Of a stretch of 64,000 nucleotides of DNA, positions 48,271 to 62,226 are shown in pieces; the first letter of the stretch is position 1; each line of letters starts with the position of its first letter. A program made the translations under genes and the position numbers. Below the pieces are notes generated by a model. The model worked only from the letters and a program-made list of their open reading frames with translations. It did not search any database and was not told the DNA's origin. This DNA comes from Druceiella hillmani. Its lineage: Eukaryota > Arthropoda > Insecta > Lepidoptera > Hepialidae. The stretch is from the NCBI GenBank assembly GCA_039881145.1, contig JAYKKI010000003.1, forward strand, positions 6,810,501 to 6,874,500. Reading direction: 5' to 3'.

Positions 48271-49490
48271 AATAATAATAATAAGATTTTATTTCAGACA
48301 TAGTCCATACAATTGTGTTAATAGGTAACAATATTCTTAATCTAATGTTAATATAAATAGTGAATAATTACATCATTAATAAATCATAAAATATGCAATA
48401 AAATAAAATCAATACTAAATGGAGTCAAACCCAATTGCAGTATAAAAATTTTAAATCAACACAATACAATTAAATCATAATAAATTAAGTCAATTAAATC
48501 ACATAAAATGAAACTGTATCAAACTACACCAAATTAAATTACTTAAGTCAGGTCAAATTAAATAAAATTAAATAAAACAAGTCAAAAACTACTCAAATAA
48601 AATAGTAATAAAATCAATTAATTTAATTAACTCAATCACAAATTAATTTAACTTAAATCATAATGGCGCATGTAGGGCTATCCAGTGTGTCAAAAGAGGT
48701 AAGTCCAGTCGGCCCGCGCACGTGACCAGCATATTGCTGGAGCTTCCCGGCACCCTCGCCATCATGGACGCACTGCGCTTGCGCATTATAGCGTGAAAGT
48801 CGTCCACGCGCGCCTGCGCAAACATACCACTGGCGCTGCAGTGCCGCGGAAGCCCCATCAAGACCCTGAACGCGTTATTATATTATACCCGCAGGGCGTC
48901 AAATGCCCGCCGCGTATAATCAACCCACAAACTGCACGAGTAGAAAGTCTGGCAGAATGCCCTAAACAGTGTAATCTTTATTGGTCCCGTGCATCGTGCA
49001 AATCTTCGAGCCAACATATTGCAGCGCACAGTCAAAGCCCTGCGTTCGCTGTCCACATCCATGTCGTCCTTGAGGTCTTCATTGACCCAATGACCCAGAT
49101 ATTTAAAATGAGTGACTCTATTTAAAGATGTGTCATAGAGGGCTACCGAGTGACCTAGATATGGTTTTTTGGGTACTCTAAAAATCATTAATACACTTTT
49201 TTTACATTGTATCGGAGTCTGTGATCCTCCGCGTACAGTTCACATATACGCAGCAGCTTGCGTAACGCGCCGATAGAAGGGCTGAGCAGCACCATGTCGC
49301 CCGCGTAGCTGATGTTATTAACGCACACTCCATCTATATGACATCCGATTCCGGTACTGCTCAGCTCTCCAATCAACCCGTTGACATATATATTAAAGAG
49401 TTTGGGTGAGGTCAACCCCCCTGATGCACCCCGCACTCAAGACCATATTCATCCGACTCACTATACTTTATCATAATATTAATTTCATTT
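48271..49490 (-). mobile_element. LINE (non-LTR retrotransposon), 5'-truncated
   Basis: On the minus strand the end of an RT-bearing ORF (49490 to 48658) is followed by about 380 bp of AT-rich 3' untranslated region and a TTA trinucleotide tail (aataataataataa on the plus strand at 48271-48284). The 5' truncation and a simple-repeat tail are typical of LINEs that integrate by target-primed reverse transcription. The coding part stands out from its surroundings by its high GC and CpG content. Confidence 0.85.
48658..49490 (-). pseudogene. LINE ORF2 fragment: RT palm to C-terminus
   Basis: The palm begins near 49490 with YSESDEYGLECGVHQGG. After a frameshift it continues as GLTSPKLFNIYVNGLIGEL, GVCVNNISYAGDMVLLSPS and LLRICELYAEDHRLRYNVKK. 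The catalytic YADD box reads YAGD, so one catalytic Asp is lost. Further pieces are FKYLGHWVNEDLKDDMD and MLARRFARCTG (49188-48883), then GLPRHCSASGMFAQARVDDF, MRKRSASMMARV and the final THWIALHAPL with a stop at 48658. The C-terminal words are ones I remember from Lepidoptera LINE proteins annotated as jockey-like; the exact clade is not settled. Confidence 0.85.
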
Positions 49491-52400
49491 TAAATGGATA
49501 GATAATCATCGACTCCCTTTTAGAATAAAGATTCAAGGTCGAATAAAGTTTTGAAGGCGGGCGGCTAGGAGCCTATGAGATATTTGATTGAAATAATGTA
49601 GAGAGTTTGTGTATTTTTAGAGTTCCTTGCCTAAAATGGAATAACGGAACCTTTATAAGATCACTCACGTATACGTCCGTCTCTCTTATACAGTTGTGCT
49701 TCTCAGACATTGTTGACGTAGAAACTTGACATTTTATAAAGTGTTAAAATTATCGTTTCGCTATGTAACTCAATAGATTGTACTAAAAATGTTGTTATGC
49801 TATTTATATGGAAACTTTTGACGGCAAATAAAAACCCAGTTTATTTTTTATTTTATAATATTGAAATAACAACTTCTATGCATAACTTATATATTTTTTT
49901 ATTTTTCTTAACATCATGCAATATAGTTTCAGATATATTACTGAAAATGTGCATAAAAGCATATATCCGCTCCTTCCTCCAAAGTTTCTAAAAATAAAGT
50001 TATGATGTACTGTTGCCTGAAATTTATCCTAAGTTTTTTGGAAAAGTATAGTAATTACTGTAGTATTACAAAATATAAGCGAATTTTTACGCAACATATT
50101 TGCCTAAACCTCGTAGTATAAGTTATGTCAGTACTTACTAGGTTATTTAATTTTTTTTTAATTTTCTTAAATTCTTTACTTGCAACTATACGATTCAAAT
50201 TATCAAAACCATTATCTTATCATTATTACTTGCAGCATATTTATTGCTTTTACACACTTTAGATTCAGCTTTGCTTACTTTTGATGAATGGAAAAAAAAT
50301 AATGAAACAAAAAAGGGCTTTGCATATTATAACCATTTACGTGAAATTACTTAAAAAAACTTGTAATTACATGTTTATTGGAGGAAATGCAAAAGAACTT
50401 ACAGCAAGTAGATAATTTGTTTAACTTTTTTAATTAAGGAAAGAGCCAGTAGTTATAAATATCTTATTTTATTTCATGTAAATTATTTTTTTTTATTTTG
50501 TTCCATCGATTGAAAATTTTAAATTATTACTAATTATAACTTTATAATTAATTAATTGTTCATTAATATTTGGTATGATTATGATATAGATATTGTAGGT
50601 CTTAAATTTTACCAGCTAAACCCTTCATAATCTATTTTCGAATCAACTTTTTGACTACATTACATCGTAGTTAAATACTGGATTATATTACGTCTTAATG
50701 CGTAATTAATACGTCGAATGCCCATTCGCCAGTTAAGCATTTTTCAGAAAAAGAAAATTTAATACGCTGTATTAAAAGTTAGTGATATTATGTTGTTGTT
50801 GTCGTATTCACATGAGATGAAGAAGATCTCATAGGGACAAATGGTTGCCAGAGCCTCGAAAGTTGGACTTCTTCAGTCACGCTTGATGAGCGGCTGGGAA
50901 TCTCGGGAAGCGCACTCAACGGCGGTATGTCTTGCGTCATCACGGTGACGGCTAGTGATATTACAGTGGAAATATATATAATTATTATTAAGTTTTCAAA
51001 TTTTCCTTGTTTCCCTATTCTTTATTAAGTGACATCTTCTTAAGCATATTTCTTCTTAAGGTTTAACTTTTGCTATACGATATATAACGTTCTCCTTTCA
51101 GTATGTCTTCTATTATAAATATTCAGTATGTCTATCAGTATGTCTTCTATTATAAATAAATGTAGTTACAGGATATTCGATCATTATTTTGAATGTCTCT
51201 CCGTAATTTCGTGACTTTTTTAAATAAAACTCTCATTCGTAGGTAGCTCATCACCTTCCTTCAAATAAACCTCAAATTAGTAAATATATGCCATATTCGA
51301 ATCACTTTTTAACCACCCGTTCAATTATGAATTATTTACTGCATTCACAAAAATAAATTACCTTGATTAGAATACGTTCATTTATTATAATTAATTAATC
51401 GTGGTATATTATTCACAATAATAAAATATCACATTTTTGACTCTATTTTAAGGCGGTATTCAAGTTTGTTACGTCATCGAAATTTTGGGATTTATTTTTT
51501 TTTCATCATTTACAAACTTTCCTATCAATTTTTACTTCTTTAATTTTTGTATGTAAATGTCCATATAGAATAAAGCGGAAGCAAGTCTATTGAATAAATA
51601 TTAAGCTTCCTATAAAACAGAAGATGGGTCAAGAAATATCATAAGAAATCTAATTTTTTTTATTATTATCGATGAATCCAAGCAGTATTATGTTTAGGTA
51701 TAATCAGATTAATAACCTAATCTGGCGTAAAATTCATTAAACAACACTTCCATTATGACAATATTTTATAATGTCTGAATCGTAGGAACCAAAGGACCAC
51801 TCGCATCAGAGTTAAAATATAAAAATTAAAACAAAAAAACTTTTTGATCATTGATAAGTTTCCTCACATATTTTTTAAAACATTTTTTTAAATATAACTT
51901 CTCGCTGAATCGAGTGCGTTACAATAATAACTACAATTTTTGAAACTTAAGTTGCTATTTATATTATAAATTGCAAGCAGCCAAAAAACAATTTCCCGAC
52001 AAAATTATAACACAAACACAAAATTAACTTCCAGTTTAGACTGAACTATAAAATAACGTAGCTGTAACAACGATAACAACCTGATATTCATTTTTCAACT
52101 GCAAGCGGACGGCTCGTCAGTGACATTTGAATAAAAGAAAATAAAATTCAATTTTTTTAGCAAACACATTCAAATTTTGTCCTTCTCAAACCGGAATTAC
52201 TATTCGAGTAGTATTTATTTTACAGAATCGAGGTAAAATTTTAATTCCGTTTTAGTAATGCCAGTCTTAAGTCAATGAAGGCTGGATCATGTGCATGTAT
52301 AAGAGATAGAAATAAAGTATCCTATGAGAGATGAAAGGCTCTTCTAACTACAATATAGATGGGTCATTCATATATTGCGATGAACTCATAATACTTAAAG

Positions 52401-52694
52401 TATTAGCATTCCCACTATATTCAGAATCGTCTAGCATTGTTATTTCTGAAGACCTAATTTTTTTTTATATTCACCATCCTATACATCGTTTTCAACTATA
52501 TTTGCAATAAATAAATTTTGACCATCTCCAGATAAAAACAAATCTAGGCTTCTTTCTAGATATCAGAGGTATTATTTATATAGCATATTTGTCTTTGCTA
52601 TTGCAGCTATAATTTTTTTAAAAATACTGCACAGGTAATATAATTGTACACGGTATTTTCAAAATATGTATATATTTCAGAAAAGTATTGATAT
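49491..52694. other. No recognisable gene
   Basis: AT-rich. 50800-50955 is a GC-richer patch with no long frame. A short duplication (cagtatgtcttctattataa) occurs near 51100 and 51138. Confidence 0.35.
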
Positions 52695-53283
52695 GTTAGA
52701 TTTTTAAAAAAGAATAAAAAGTCTATTGTGAACATAGCCCAAGATTTTAACGCCCGTGCCTCTTCGATGGCGGTTTTTTAAACAAGATCAAAGGAAGGAG
52801 TGTTGAGGCAAATGCGATCTTTACACATTCGTTTTGCTTTGATATTTCGACGATTTTCTTCGATTTTCGATTTCGATATTTCGACGAGCTATGGGGCGAG
52901 GGGCGAGCGCGAATATCTAAATTGGGTATTTTGACACTTGCCTATGGTTGTGTGTAGTATGTATGGGTTACGCGAGCAACTATGATTTTGTAATTAAGGG
53001 CATTTGGTGATTTTAAGTACCACAGTATACATCACATTATATTTAATAGTAGTATATTGTAATATATTAGTATTAATCTATTTACAGTAGTAATCTGTGT
53101 AAGAGTGCTCGCCGCTTATAGGGATGTACATAGTTTATAGTTACCTAAAATAAAATCGGTAATCACACTCCTACGATTGCCATGGGCATACATGGACGAT
53201 AGATAAAATTACAAGTGCACTGATTTTTCAATCGATTGAAGTCAAAATGAATTGTAAAATCACAAGTTAATGAAAATTGAAGA
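52695..53283 (-). repeat. Interspersed repeat of about 0.5 kb, copy 2 (inverted)
   Basis: This is the reverse-complement relative of 35249-35728. It carries an extra block of about 150 bp (52780-52925, with repeated cgattt and tttcgacga words) that copy 1 lacks or has lost. Confidence 0.75.
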
Positions 53284-53667
53284 ACAAATTCAATGCTCTT
53301 AACAGATTGCTTTTATTGAGTTTAATATACTTTAAATAATTTGTATAAGTAGGAATTATTAAAATTTACATCTGTAACTACTTTCGCTTTCAATATTTCT
53401 ATACAATTTTTCTTTATTTCATCAAGGGTCTCCGCGGTTCCTATGCAAAAAAGAATGAATTTCCTGGTTGTATGTAGATCATTGATGTAAACCGGAATTT
53501 GTTATCTCAATGGGTTTAGAAATTATAGCACGATAAAAACGTCAATACTCTTTTCCTTAAAACAAATTCGGACAAAATTGTTTTGTGATTAGGACAACTT
53601 CTTCTTTCAATTGATATCAAACACGATTGAACTTAATTGGCGTTAATTTTGTAGAAATTCATTATTA
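53284..53667. other. No recognisable gene
   Basis: AT-rich DNA between the interspersed repeat and the palindrome. Confidence 0.4.
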
Positions 53668-53892
53668 ACAATTAAATGAAACTACGTGATGTAGCTTTAT
53701 TTCTACTTTCTTTAAGTTGTTTACCACGACCTAGGTTTCGTTGTATTACAACATCTTCAGGTGGGTTATTAGCAAAGATTGATCTTGCTAATAGCCCACC
53801 TGAAGATGTTGTAATACAACGAAACCTAGGTCGTGGTAAACAACTTAAAGAAAGTAGATATATTACTACATCACGTAGTTTCATTTAATTGT
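53668..53892. repeat. 225-bp palindrome (foldback or MITE-like element)
   Basis: Arms of about 112 bp begin acaattaaatgaaactacgt and meet at agattgatct with almost no loop. They differ at roughly six sites, mostly near 53694-53700 versus its partner. Because it is a palindrome, both strands carry a nearly identical 70-codon open frame; this is a by-product of the symmetry and not a gene. A single-arm relative lies at 40473-40585, so this is a repeated family. Confidence 0.95.
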
Positions 53893-55655
53893 AATCAAAC
53901 ACGATATTTTTTACACAATATTTGAAATTAGGAAAAACATTTTGAACCCTATTTTGCTTACGCCTTCCCTTTAAATTTCCAAATGGATATCATTAAGTCT
54001 TAACTATTGAAATACATGCTAGTTTTTCGCTGTGCGAAATTTTCTACATCAAAGGGCTACTGAGAAATATTTTTTGGACACATTTAGCTATATCTCTGGA
54101 AATATTTTACACGAAACACTAAGATATATACTTTTAGAACCTTTATAAAATTTACCTGCTATCTTGAAAATTTTTATTCGAATATTTCTGAGATAGCGAT
54201 AAAACATATCAACGCTTTATCAATATGCCAAATGTTAACTTTGTAAGCCAATAGTTCTGAAAGAAATAACTGTGATCAAAGGACAGACGAGAGGACACAT
54301 CAGCCATCTTATAAGGGTTTTCTTTTTCTTTTTGTGTTAAGAAATCATAGAAATCGCAACTATTACTTTGAAGCAAAAAGTTTCCAGTTAGTCATTACAT
54401 CAACAGAAAGTTAGAAAAATTCAACCAAATCTGGTCTACATTTGAAGTTGATAATGCTTAATGCATCAGTAATTGGCTTGTCCATCAGACGCCGTCTTCG
54501 AGACCGATCTTGACTCAGCGCTTCAGTGGAAAATATAATTATTGTTTTAGTCCGCCTGACTGGGTGCAATGAGAGGCAAAAAATCGATTCTCCCTCCAAT
54601 TTTCAGACTTAATTTTCTTACCGACCTTTTCTGGCTTCGAACCTACATTTTTATGTCCCATTCATTCAATTAAAAGGATGCTAACACTCTCAAACGATCA
54701 ATGTTTAAGTGTTTGAATTAATTTCCTTGTTACTTAATGGTGTTCACAGTTCATTTGATTGGGAAAAGAAAGTTTGATTAGGGTTGGGTAAAGTATTGTC
54801 TTTGGAACCATTCCTTTATTTACTTAGAAAGGGACCGTGAGTTTGATCGAATATCGATTGGACTTTAAACGTCTTCATCAAAACAATAGACGATATGTTT
54901 TGTTATAGATTTATAATTGAAAATTGGGTATTTTTCAGTGAAATGGAATCTTTTTACAATTTATGGGAACATTTTTAAATTATTTCAGAAATCAACAAAG
55001 CCATTATTATTATAAATACAAATTTTGCTATCCTTTAATTTGTTTAATATACAGAAGTCGCCTTTTGTGCAATGTCTATGACTTTCATACCTAAACATAT
55101 TTAACGCCATGACCAATCTTTCAAGTTTGCATAGATGGAAATATACCTTGAATACTTGGAGATATATTTTTTTTCAGTTTTATTAGAATGCATACATTTT
55201 CGGGGTTTGAATCCTGCGTTACGGGATTTAAAAGATTATACCACAGAGCGCGAATATATAATTCCAACAATTGACATTTAAATCGATAATAACATTTAAA
55301 ATGTTATAGTAAAGTTAGCAAAATTTATCACTGCAGTATATTAAAAAATATTTAAAATTTTATTTACATTTTATTGGCTAAGATTTTAGAGAACAGTTAC
55401 AAGTTATACAAAATTTTATAATCGAAATGAGCAAAATTACCATTACAAATAAAAATGAAAAATGGAGCAAAAGAGAAGAGCATACCGTTATTAAAATAAC
55501 AACGCACATGACGAACTTAATGCAAACAACAAATGAAAATATGCCCCTAAAATGAAAATAGTGTTACCCTAATGAAATAGGAATATAATAACCTCAAAAA
55601 TATTATCAAGTCTTTGTGAAAAAATGGAATAAAAATGTATCAATTGAGAATCCAA
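53893..55655. other. No recognisable gene
   Basis: A B-box-like word (ggtttgaatcctg) stands at about 55205 without a convincing A box. The minus frame at 54411-54599 has no motif. Confidence 0.35.
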
Positions 55656-55686
55656 ATGAAGAACATAACATTGAAAATGCGTGGCA

Positions 55687-55718
<32 letters not shown>

Positions 55719-55744
55719 TGACATGTATTTTCAATGTTATGTTC

Positions 55745-55749
<5 letters not shown>
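55656..55749. repeat. 35-bp inverted repeat enclosing an (AT)n run
   Basis: atgaagaacataacattgaa onward pairs with the arm ending atgttcttcat at 55749 with three mismatches. The 24-odd bases between are pure AT and can extend the stem. Confidence 0.9.

Positions 55750-55825
<76 letters not shown>
55750..55825. repeat. (AT)n microsatellite
   Basis: About 76 bp of uninterrupted AT directly after the right arm of the inverted repeat. The Tyr/Ile frames here are artefacts. Confidence 0.95.
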
Positions 55826-55828
<3 letters not shown>

Positions 55829-56117
55829 TTTTTAATAATTGTTTTTCCCTGTCAGAAAATGTATATTATTAAATTGCGTAAAGATCTGAAGAAAATATTT
55901 TTTAATTGTTTCTTTTTTTGATTTCCTAGTTTTTACAGGAACAAAAGAAAATTAAACTTATTATAAACAACATAAGCAGACATATACGGATAAATTCCAG
56001 AAGCTGCATGAGTAAAAATACTTCTTATAATTTATTGGGCAAATACCAATAGATAAAATGTAGATGATGAATTAATGAAAGTAGTTATTAGTGCAAAACT
56101 GGAGTTATTCAAATAAA

Positions 56118-56171
56118 TAGAAAACTCTTTTCATATTATTTTAAATAAAATAATATGAAAAGAGTTTTCTA
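56118..56171. repeat. Perfect 26-bp inverted repeat with a 2-nt loop
   Basis: tagaaaactcttttcatatt onward (56118-56143) is exactly complementary to 56146-56171 around AA. Confidence 0.97.
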
Positions 56172-56977
56172 AAAATGAGAAATAGAGATTCACATGGTGT
56201 AGACTCAAAATATTATTATGTGTTCCAGAAAAGAGTACAGACTAAAATGTGGTGTAACAAAGTTTTCCAAATAAATCTGCCGAAATGTTATTATACATAT
56301 AAATTTCCAAATAGACAATTTTGTTCGTCTTCCGTATGTTAATGATTTATCGAGTGCATAACTAATAACCCGTTTCATCTCAGTATTTTATTTCTACATT
56401 ATTTTTCAACTCAAAAGAGATGATTTTCTATTTATTACTAAGAGAAGTGGGTGGAATTAGAGAAGTCATGTTTGTTTAAAAATAACTGCTATGTGAACCT
56501 TTTTTAGAAGGACAATAAAGAACTATTCACAACGCATACATTATTACAACACTCACTACACTTCACCATATACAACCAACACGATTAGCATCGTAACATT
56601 TCTCTTGACCTGAAATCAGAGTCTAATTGTTGAAATTGTAAATATTTATAATAATACAAATACATATCCGCCGGTTCATAATAATAATAAAATAATTTTA
56701 TTTTCCCTTCACCTGAATAACATTTTAATAAATGCAATACTTTCAGAAAAATATTGATCCTATTAGTGCAACTCCGATTTTAATTAAACTTTTTAAAATA
56801 CTAGTTATGGTCGTTCGATAAAAATACAATTTTTAACGAATCAAGAATTAACTTGTTTATACATACATTAAGTTATTGAAGATCATAGTAAAAAAAACCA
56901 ACATAACTTTATTTCACAATAAAGTTTTCAACGTTACTTTGTTTTATAAAATAAACAACATATGTGTTTATAATAAT

Positions 56978-56978
<1 letters not shown>
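56172..56978. other. No recognisable gene
   Basis: AT-rich and without motif-bearing frames. Confidence 0.4.

Positions 56979-57062
<84 letters not shown>
56979..57062. repeat. (AT)n microsatellite
   Basis: AT run of about 84 bp with two interruptions. Confidence 0.95.
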
Positions 57063-57067
<5 letters not shown>

Positions 57068-57777
57068 TTTTACTATATACTTTAGATTTAATTAAAAAAT
57101 AAAAATCCTTAATGAATTACTTGCAGACAATAGGTCGCCTTATCTAACTGAAATAGCTAGATGAATAAGAAACAGTGTTTATAAATTATATTAAGTAGGC
57201 AATACGTGTTTGTGTGGAATTATTAACATAAAATACATACAACCTAATAATATTCGAATCAATGAATACTGTTATGCTCGAATACAATACGGCGCTTATT
57301 ATATTGAGACGTGTTATTTTTACCAACCTTCTCTCAATTTTACGTTGAATGTTTCCCTTTCAACAACATTTACCATGTAATTTAACAAAGCAAATACCTA
57401 TGTAATAATATTCTAAAATGGTATCAGTATTGTCAATTAAATCTAACTAGTCTGGTATGTAGATTCTGGAGACATTGTAGTTTTAGAACCTAATTTAATT
57501 TGAATATATAGCGACTCAAGGTATGTCTCCGTATCAGAGTATTCTAATTTCCATGTTATGTTTGCATTGAAACCTGTACTATTTCGGTTCTAAATCTAAA
57601 GGAAAAGAATGTAGAGGAGCATCAAAAACAACAATTACGTGTTTAAAAGGTTAATTCATCTGTGTTCTATTCTGTGTACTGCATGATTTTTTGAAATTAT
57701 TAATGAGTATTTCTATTTTTAAAAATTCAGACAAACTTCATTACAATCCTTGGATAAAACAAATATAAATATGTACG

Positions 57778-57831
<54 letters not shown>

Positions 57832-58680
57832 TATAAATATATATATGTATATTTTAACAAGAAATAAGTATTAAATCTGAAACTGATTTTAATGAAAGTT
57901 AAGCATATCAAAATTAAATTGTAATATAGAAAACACTACATGCGAATACTCGATTACTTGAAAATTTACACTTAAGTAATTGCGTCTTCCAAAATAAGAG
58001 CTTCAGGCTATAGTAATTGATCATTTCAACCCACATTATGCGTTGAATCGTAATATAAAAGATCATCCATGTTTAGAAAAAATCATGTAATAGCTGTCGT
58101 AGGGAAAGGGCGTAGTCATTGGCAATTTAGTTTTTATGCAGTACATTTAGAAAATATCCAATAAATCATATTTTGTTTTAATTGCCAGTCCATAGAGAGA
58201 GTTCTGCATATTCTATGGTCAGATTAACCCAAGCCTCTAAATACCTAAAGCATTTTTTCATATACTTTTAGGCATGACGTCAAAAGAAATTATTTATTTA
58301 TTTTTATTTATAGATTGTATCAACTTGGCCACAAATGTGATATTCAAAATTATCTGACGTTTTATAGTTACACATTTAATAATAAATTGTTTAAATCATT
58401 TAGAAGAAAAATGCTTTCTTATTAGGATGACATTAGAATTTCATTTGATTCTAATCGCGCATGTTAATTATGTCCAATATGTATATCAAAATTTACGAAC
58501 AAATAATCGCAACGTACGACAAAAAGAAAAGAAAAATTTATCTGACCGTTAGCGCATCATAAGTAGATAATAATAATATCAACTAAATTAATAATCTCAT
58601 TACAAATAGTATCGAATATGAATACACCCTAATATTGATACTACGCAACGTGCCAAATGACAGAAATTAATTAAATCGAG
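57063..58680. other. No recognisable gene; one microsatellite
   Basis: An (AT)n run with aaat interruptions lies at 57778-57848. Otherwise AT-rich with nothing recognised. Confidence 0.4.
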
Positions 58681-58727
58681 TCACTTTCAGATTACATAAT
58701 AGTCTGTATTATGTAATCTGAAGGTGA
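58681..58727. repeat. 21-bp inverted repeat with a 5-nt loop
   Basis: tcactttcagattacataat (58681-58701) pairs with 58707-58727 with one mismatch. Confidence 0.95.
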
Positions 58728-59513
<786 letters not shown>

Positions 59514-59866
59514 ACAGTATATTTTTTATACTGTTTATTACTTTGTTTACTAGAGTGAAAATTTTAACATGGTTCATACTACCTCGATCGATTTGCAAGA
59601 GAAACTAACGTTGTCCTTTAATCTGCATGAGATTCAACCTTAGGGTCGCGAACCATTTTTTTTAGCTTACTGTACATAAAGGCAAAGCACCTCATGCATT
59701 ATACGACCCAAATCATGACAAGTGTCTGCAGGCTGCAACTCATTTTTGTAATTGATTTATTTAAGAATAAGAGTAATTATTATTAGCTTACAAAAAAATC
59801 CTTTTTCGTGCTTTAGCGTTTGCAAATCTTTCCATAATATTTTCAAATTTAATAGTTTGTAAAAAA

Positions 59867-62226
59867 TCATTTTCTATGTACATTAGCGAGAGCGCTGCAA
59901 GTTTTTGCTGGAGGAGTGTAGAGCGGGACGTAATTTTTTACTATTTTAAATGCTGAAAAAGATCTTTCGCCACTGCAGTTGGTCACACTCATTGTTAAAA
60001 AAATTCTTAATATTATCTCCACATTCGGGAACATGCAAGAAATATTAAAACTTTTTATTAACTGCAACAAACCCTTTGGGGTTCTGGCAGAAATGGATTG
60101 CTCGGCTTCGGTGTCAGATTTTAAAAAATGCGCCAAATGGACGTATTCTTCTGCAAAGTTTCTTCTAAATCAGTAGCATTTAGTTGTTTTAACTCCTTTG
60201 CCTTGCTTCTAATAAATTCACTGTTGTCTAGTTCATGCAGTTTCCATAAGAAACCAAACTTTGTGTTTTTTGCATTAAAAATATTTTGCCGGTTTTTTAA
60301 GTGCACTTTAAGACAATCAATAGCTGCGTAATAATTATGAACGATGAAAGATTGTCTTCCTTCTAACTCAATGTGTCCAGTGTTAACTTCATCAAAATGA
60401 AATTTTGGTTTCTTTCTTCTTCTTACATCTTTTTCATATGTGGTCACTTGCCTCTGATTCAAAATTTTCGAACTCTTTTACGTCACGCAACCTATCAAGA
60501 TAAGCATGTAATGTCTCATAAAGAGTAACAACGTTAGATAAATCAACATAACTTGCTTGTAGCTGTGCACTAATGATTTGAAATTTTAGGAGTACAGAGT
60601 TCCAATAGCACAACAATATTGCAATTTCTAGAGTTTTCAAATTTTCTAATAATCCTTTTGCTTTCATTTTGGTCTCTTTATTTTGATTTTCATCTTCGCA
60701 AATAAAGTTTAATGCTTTCAGAACTTGTTTGTATGAACTGTATAAGACTGCTTGCATCTGTTCGCGCACTTCATCGAGTTTTTGATAGATTTTTAGTACT
60801 GCTGATTCTTTATCCAATTTGGATAGCAAAATTTGCCATCTGTTTGTAGATTCAGAAAAAAAATGTTTAATTGTTGTTCCAGTGTAAAAAAAGTAGCTGA
60901 CTCGTCACTACTTTCCGCCAGCTGACCCCACGAGTTGCAGAGAATGCGATGCACAAGGAACAAAAGCGGACAGAGGATTTACAGCTTTAATTCTTGACTG
61001 AAGACATTTGTATTGACCAGACATATTGCTAGCATTATCATAACTTTGGCTAAGATAGTCTTTAAGATCAAGTTGCAAAGTTTTATCAATTGTCGCAAGA
61101 ACAGCCTCCTTCATGTCTTTATCTTTATGACCTCAATTGGGTAAAAATGTGACAAAGCGTTCGACGGGTTCTCCGTCAGGCAAAATATAACGAATTATAA
61201 ATGTCAACTGATCGGTGTGTGAAGTATCTGGAGTAGAATCAATGCTAATCGAATAATATTTTGCTTTTTTATTTCTCCTATAATCGAGAGTCGAACTTCG
61301 TCAGCGAGAAGTGTAATAAATTCATCAATTATACAGAATGACAAATATGATGAAGAACCTCTGCCTTTGTGTTCAAATCTCACCAAATGTTCAGCCATGA
61401 AAGGATCAAATTTAGATATAAGCTCAATACAGTCAAGAAAATTTCCATTTCGTGCAGATCCAATAATTTCATTTTGACCGTGAAATGGAAGCCCACGAGA
61501 AGCTAAAAACTTCATTGTTTCTATTACACGTAGTAATACATTTCGCCAATAAGTTATTTCTTCATTATATTATTTGACTATTTGAGTATCCAATCGTTCT
61601 AAAAGTTTTCCTCTACATACATATTATCCCAAACATTTACAATAATCCGAAGAATTGTCATGATCAGGTATTAAGTCAGAATTTTTCCAGTCATTAAATC
61701 CACTTTTGGCAAATACGGATATTCCTCCATATAATTTGCAAGGACCACAAAACACATGATCAGTAGATTCTGAGTACACTAACCAGCTTTTTCTCGAATA
61801 TATTTTTATTTCTGATCTGAAAAAATCTAATTCTTCGTTTTGTTGCTGTCCTTTTTTTACAATATAATCTCGCAATTCATCGTTTACTTCCCTCAGTGCA
61901 GGGTCACTCGACGGAATAGACAGTTTTACTTCTATTAAAATTTCGTCTTCATTGTAGACGGTCGTCGTCGTCGCTGCTGTAGGGCTAGTGTTGAACAGAG
62001 AAACTTAAGAACAGTCCGAGGTAGAGGGATCAGGGCAAGAAATCGATGGCGATAGAGCAGCATTTATCACCATTTCGTTCCTTTCTGCAAAGCTCGTAAA
62101 AAATGTTTGTATTTTACGAGTATGTTTCAAAATGTTTTCTATCTTCGTCTATTTTTCTTTTGCTTTTTTTCTGTATTCTGCTCCACTTAGCTTTTTTACT
62201 ATCGAACTACTCTCATTACCACTCAT
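59867..62226 (-). pseudogene. hAT transposase pseudogene (zf-TTF, DUF4371, C-terminal dimerisation)
   Basis: ATG at 62226-62224 opens with MSGNESSSIVKKLSGAEYRK, an N-terminus common to this group. Stops follow near 62176 and 62007. Next come a TTF-type zinc finger (WLVYSESTDHVFCGPCKLYG near 61790), then MKFLASRGLPFHGQNE and DEFITLLADEVRLSII (61515-61240). After a frameshift comes YYSISIDSTPDTSHTDQLTF with the first catalytic Asp, followed by DGEPVERFVTFLP. SQSYDNASNMSGQYK (near 61040) carries the second catalytic Asp. The C-terminal hAT dimerisation segment reads VTNCSGERSFSAFKIVKNY (near 59960). At least six lesions exist, but the catalytic Asp codons survive. It resembles ZMYM1-like hAT proteins. 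Confidence 0.85.

Noticed and set aside
48793..49125. 110-codon plus-strand frame
   Set aside because: It is the antisense shadow of the GC-rich LINE coding region.
53672..53888. Two overlapping 70-codon open frames on opposite strands with nearly the same protein
   Set aside because: They are the automatic result of a palindrome. The related arm at 40473 does not keep the frame open (it carries a stop), so there is no sign of coding selection.
55199..55232. B-box-like word ggtttgaatcctg as a possible tRNA or SINE
   Set aside because: No A box at the right distance and no cloverleaf; likely chance.
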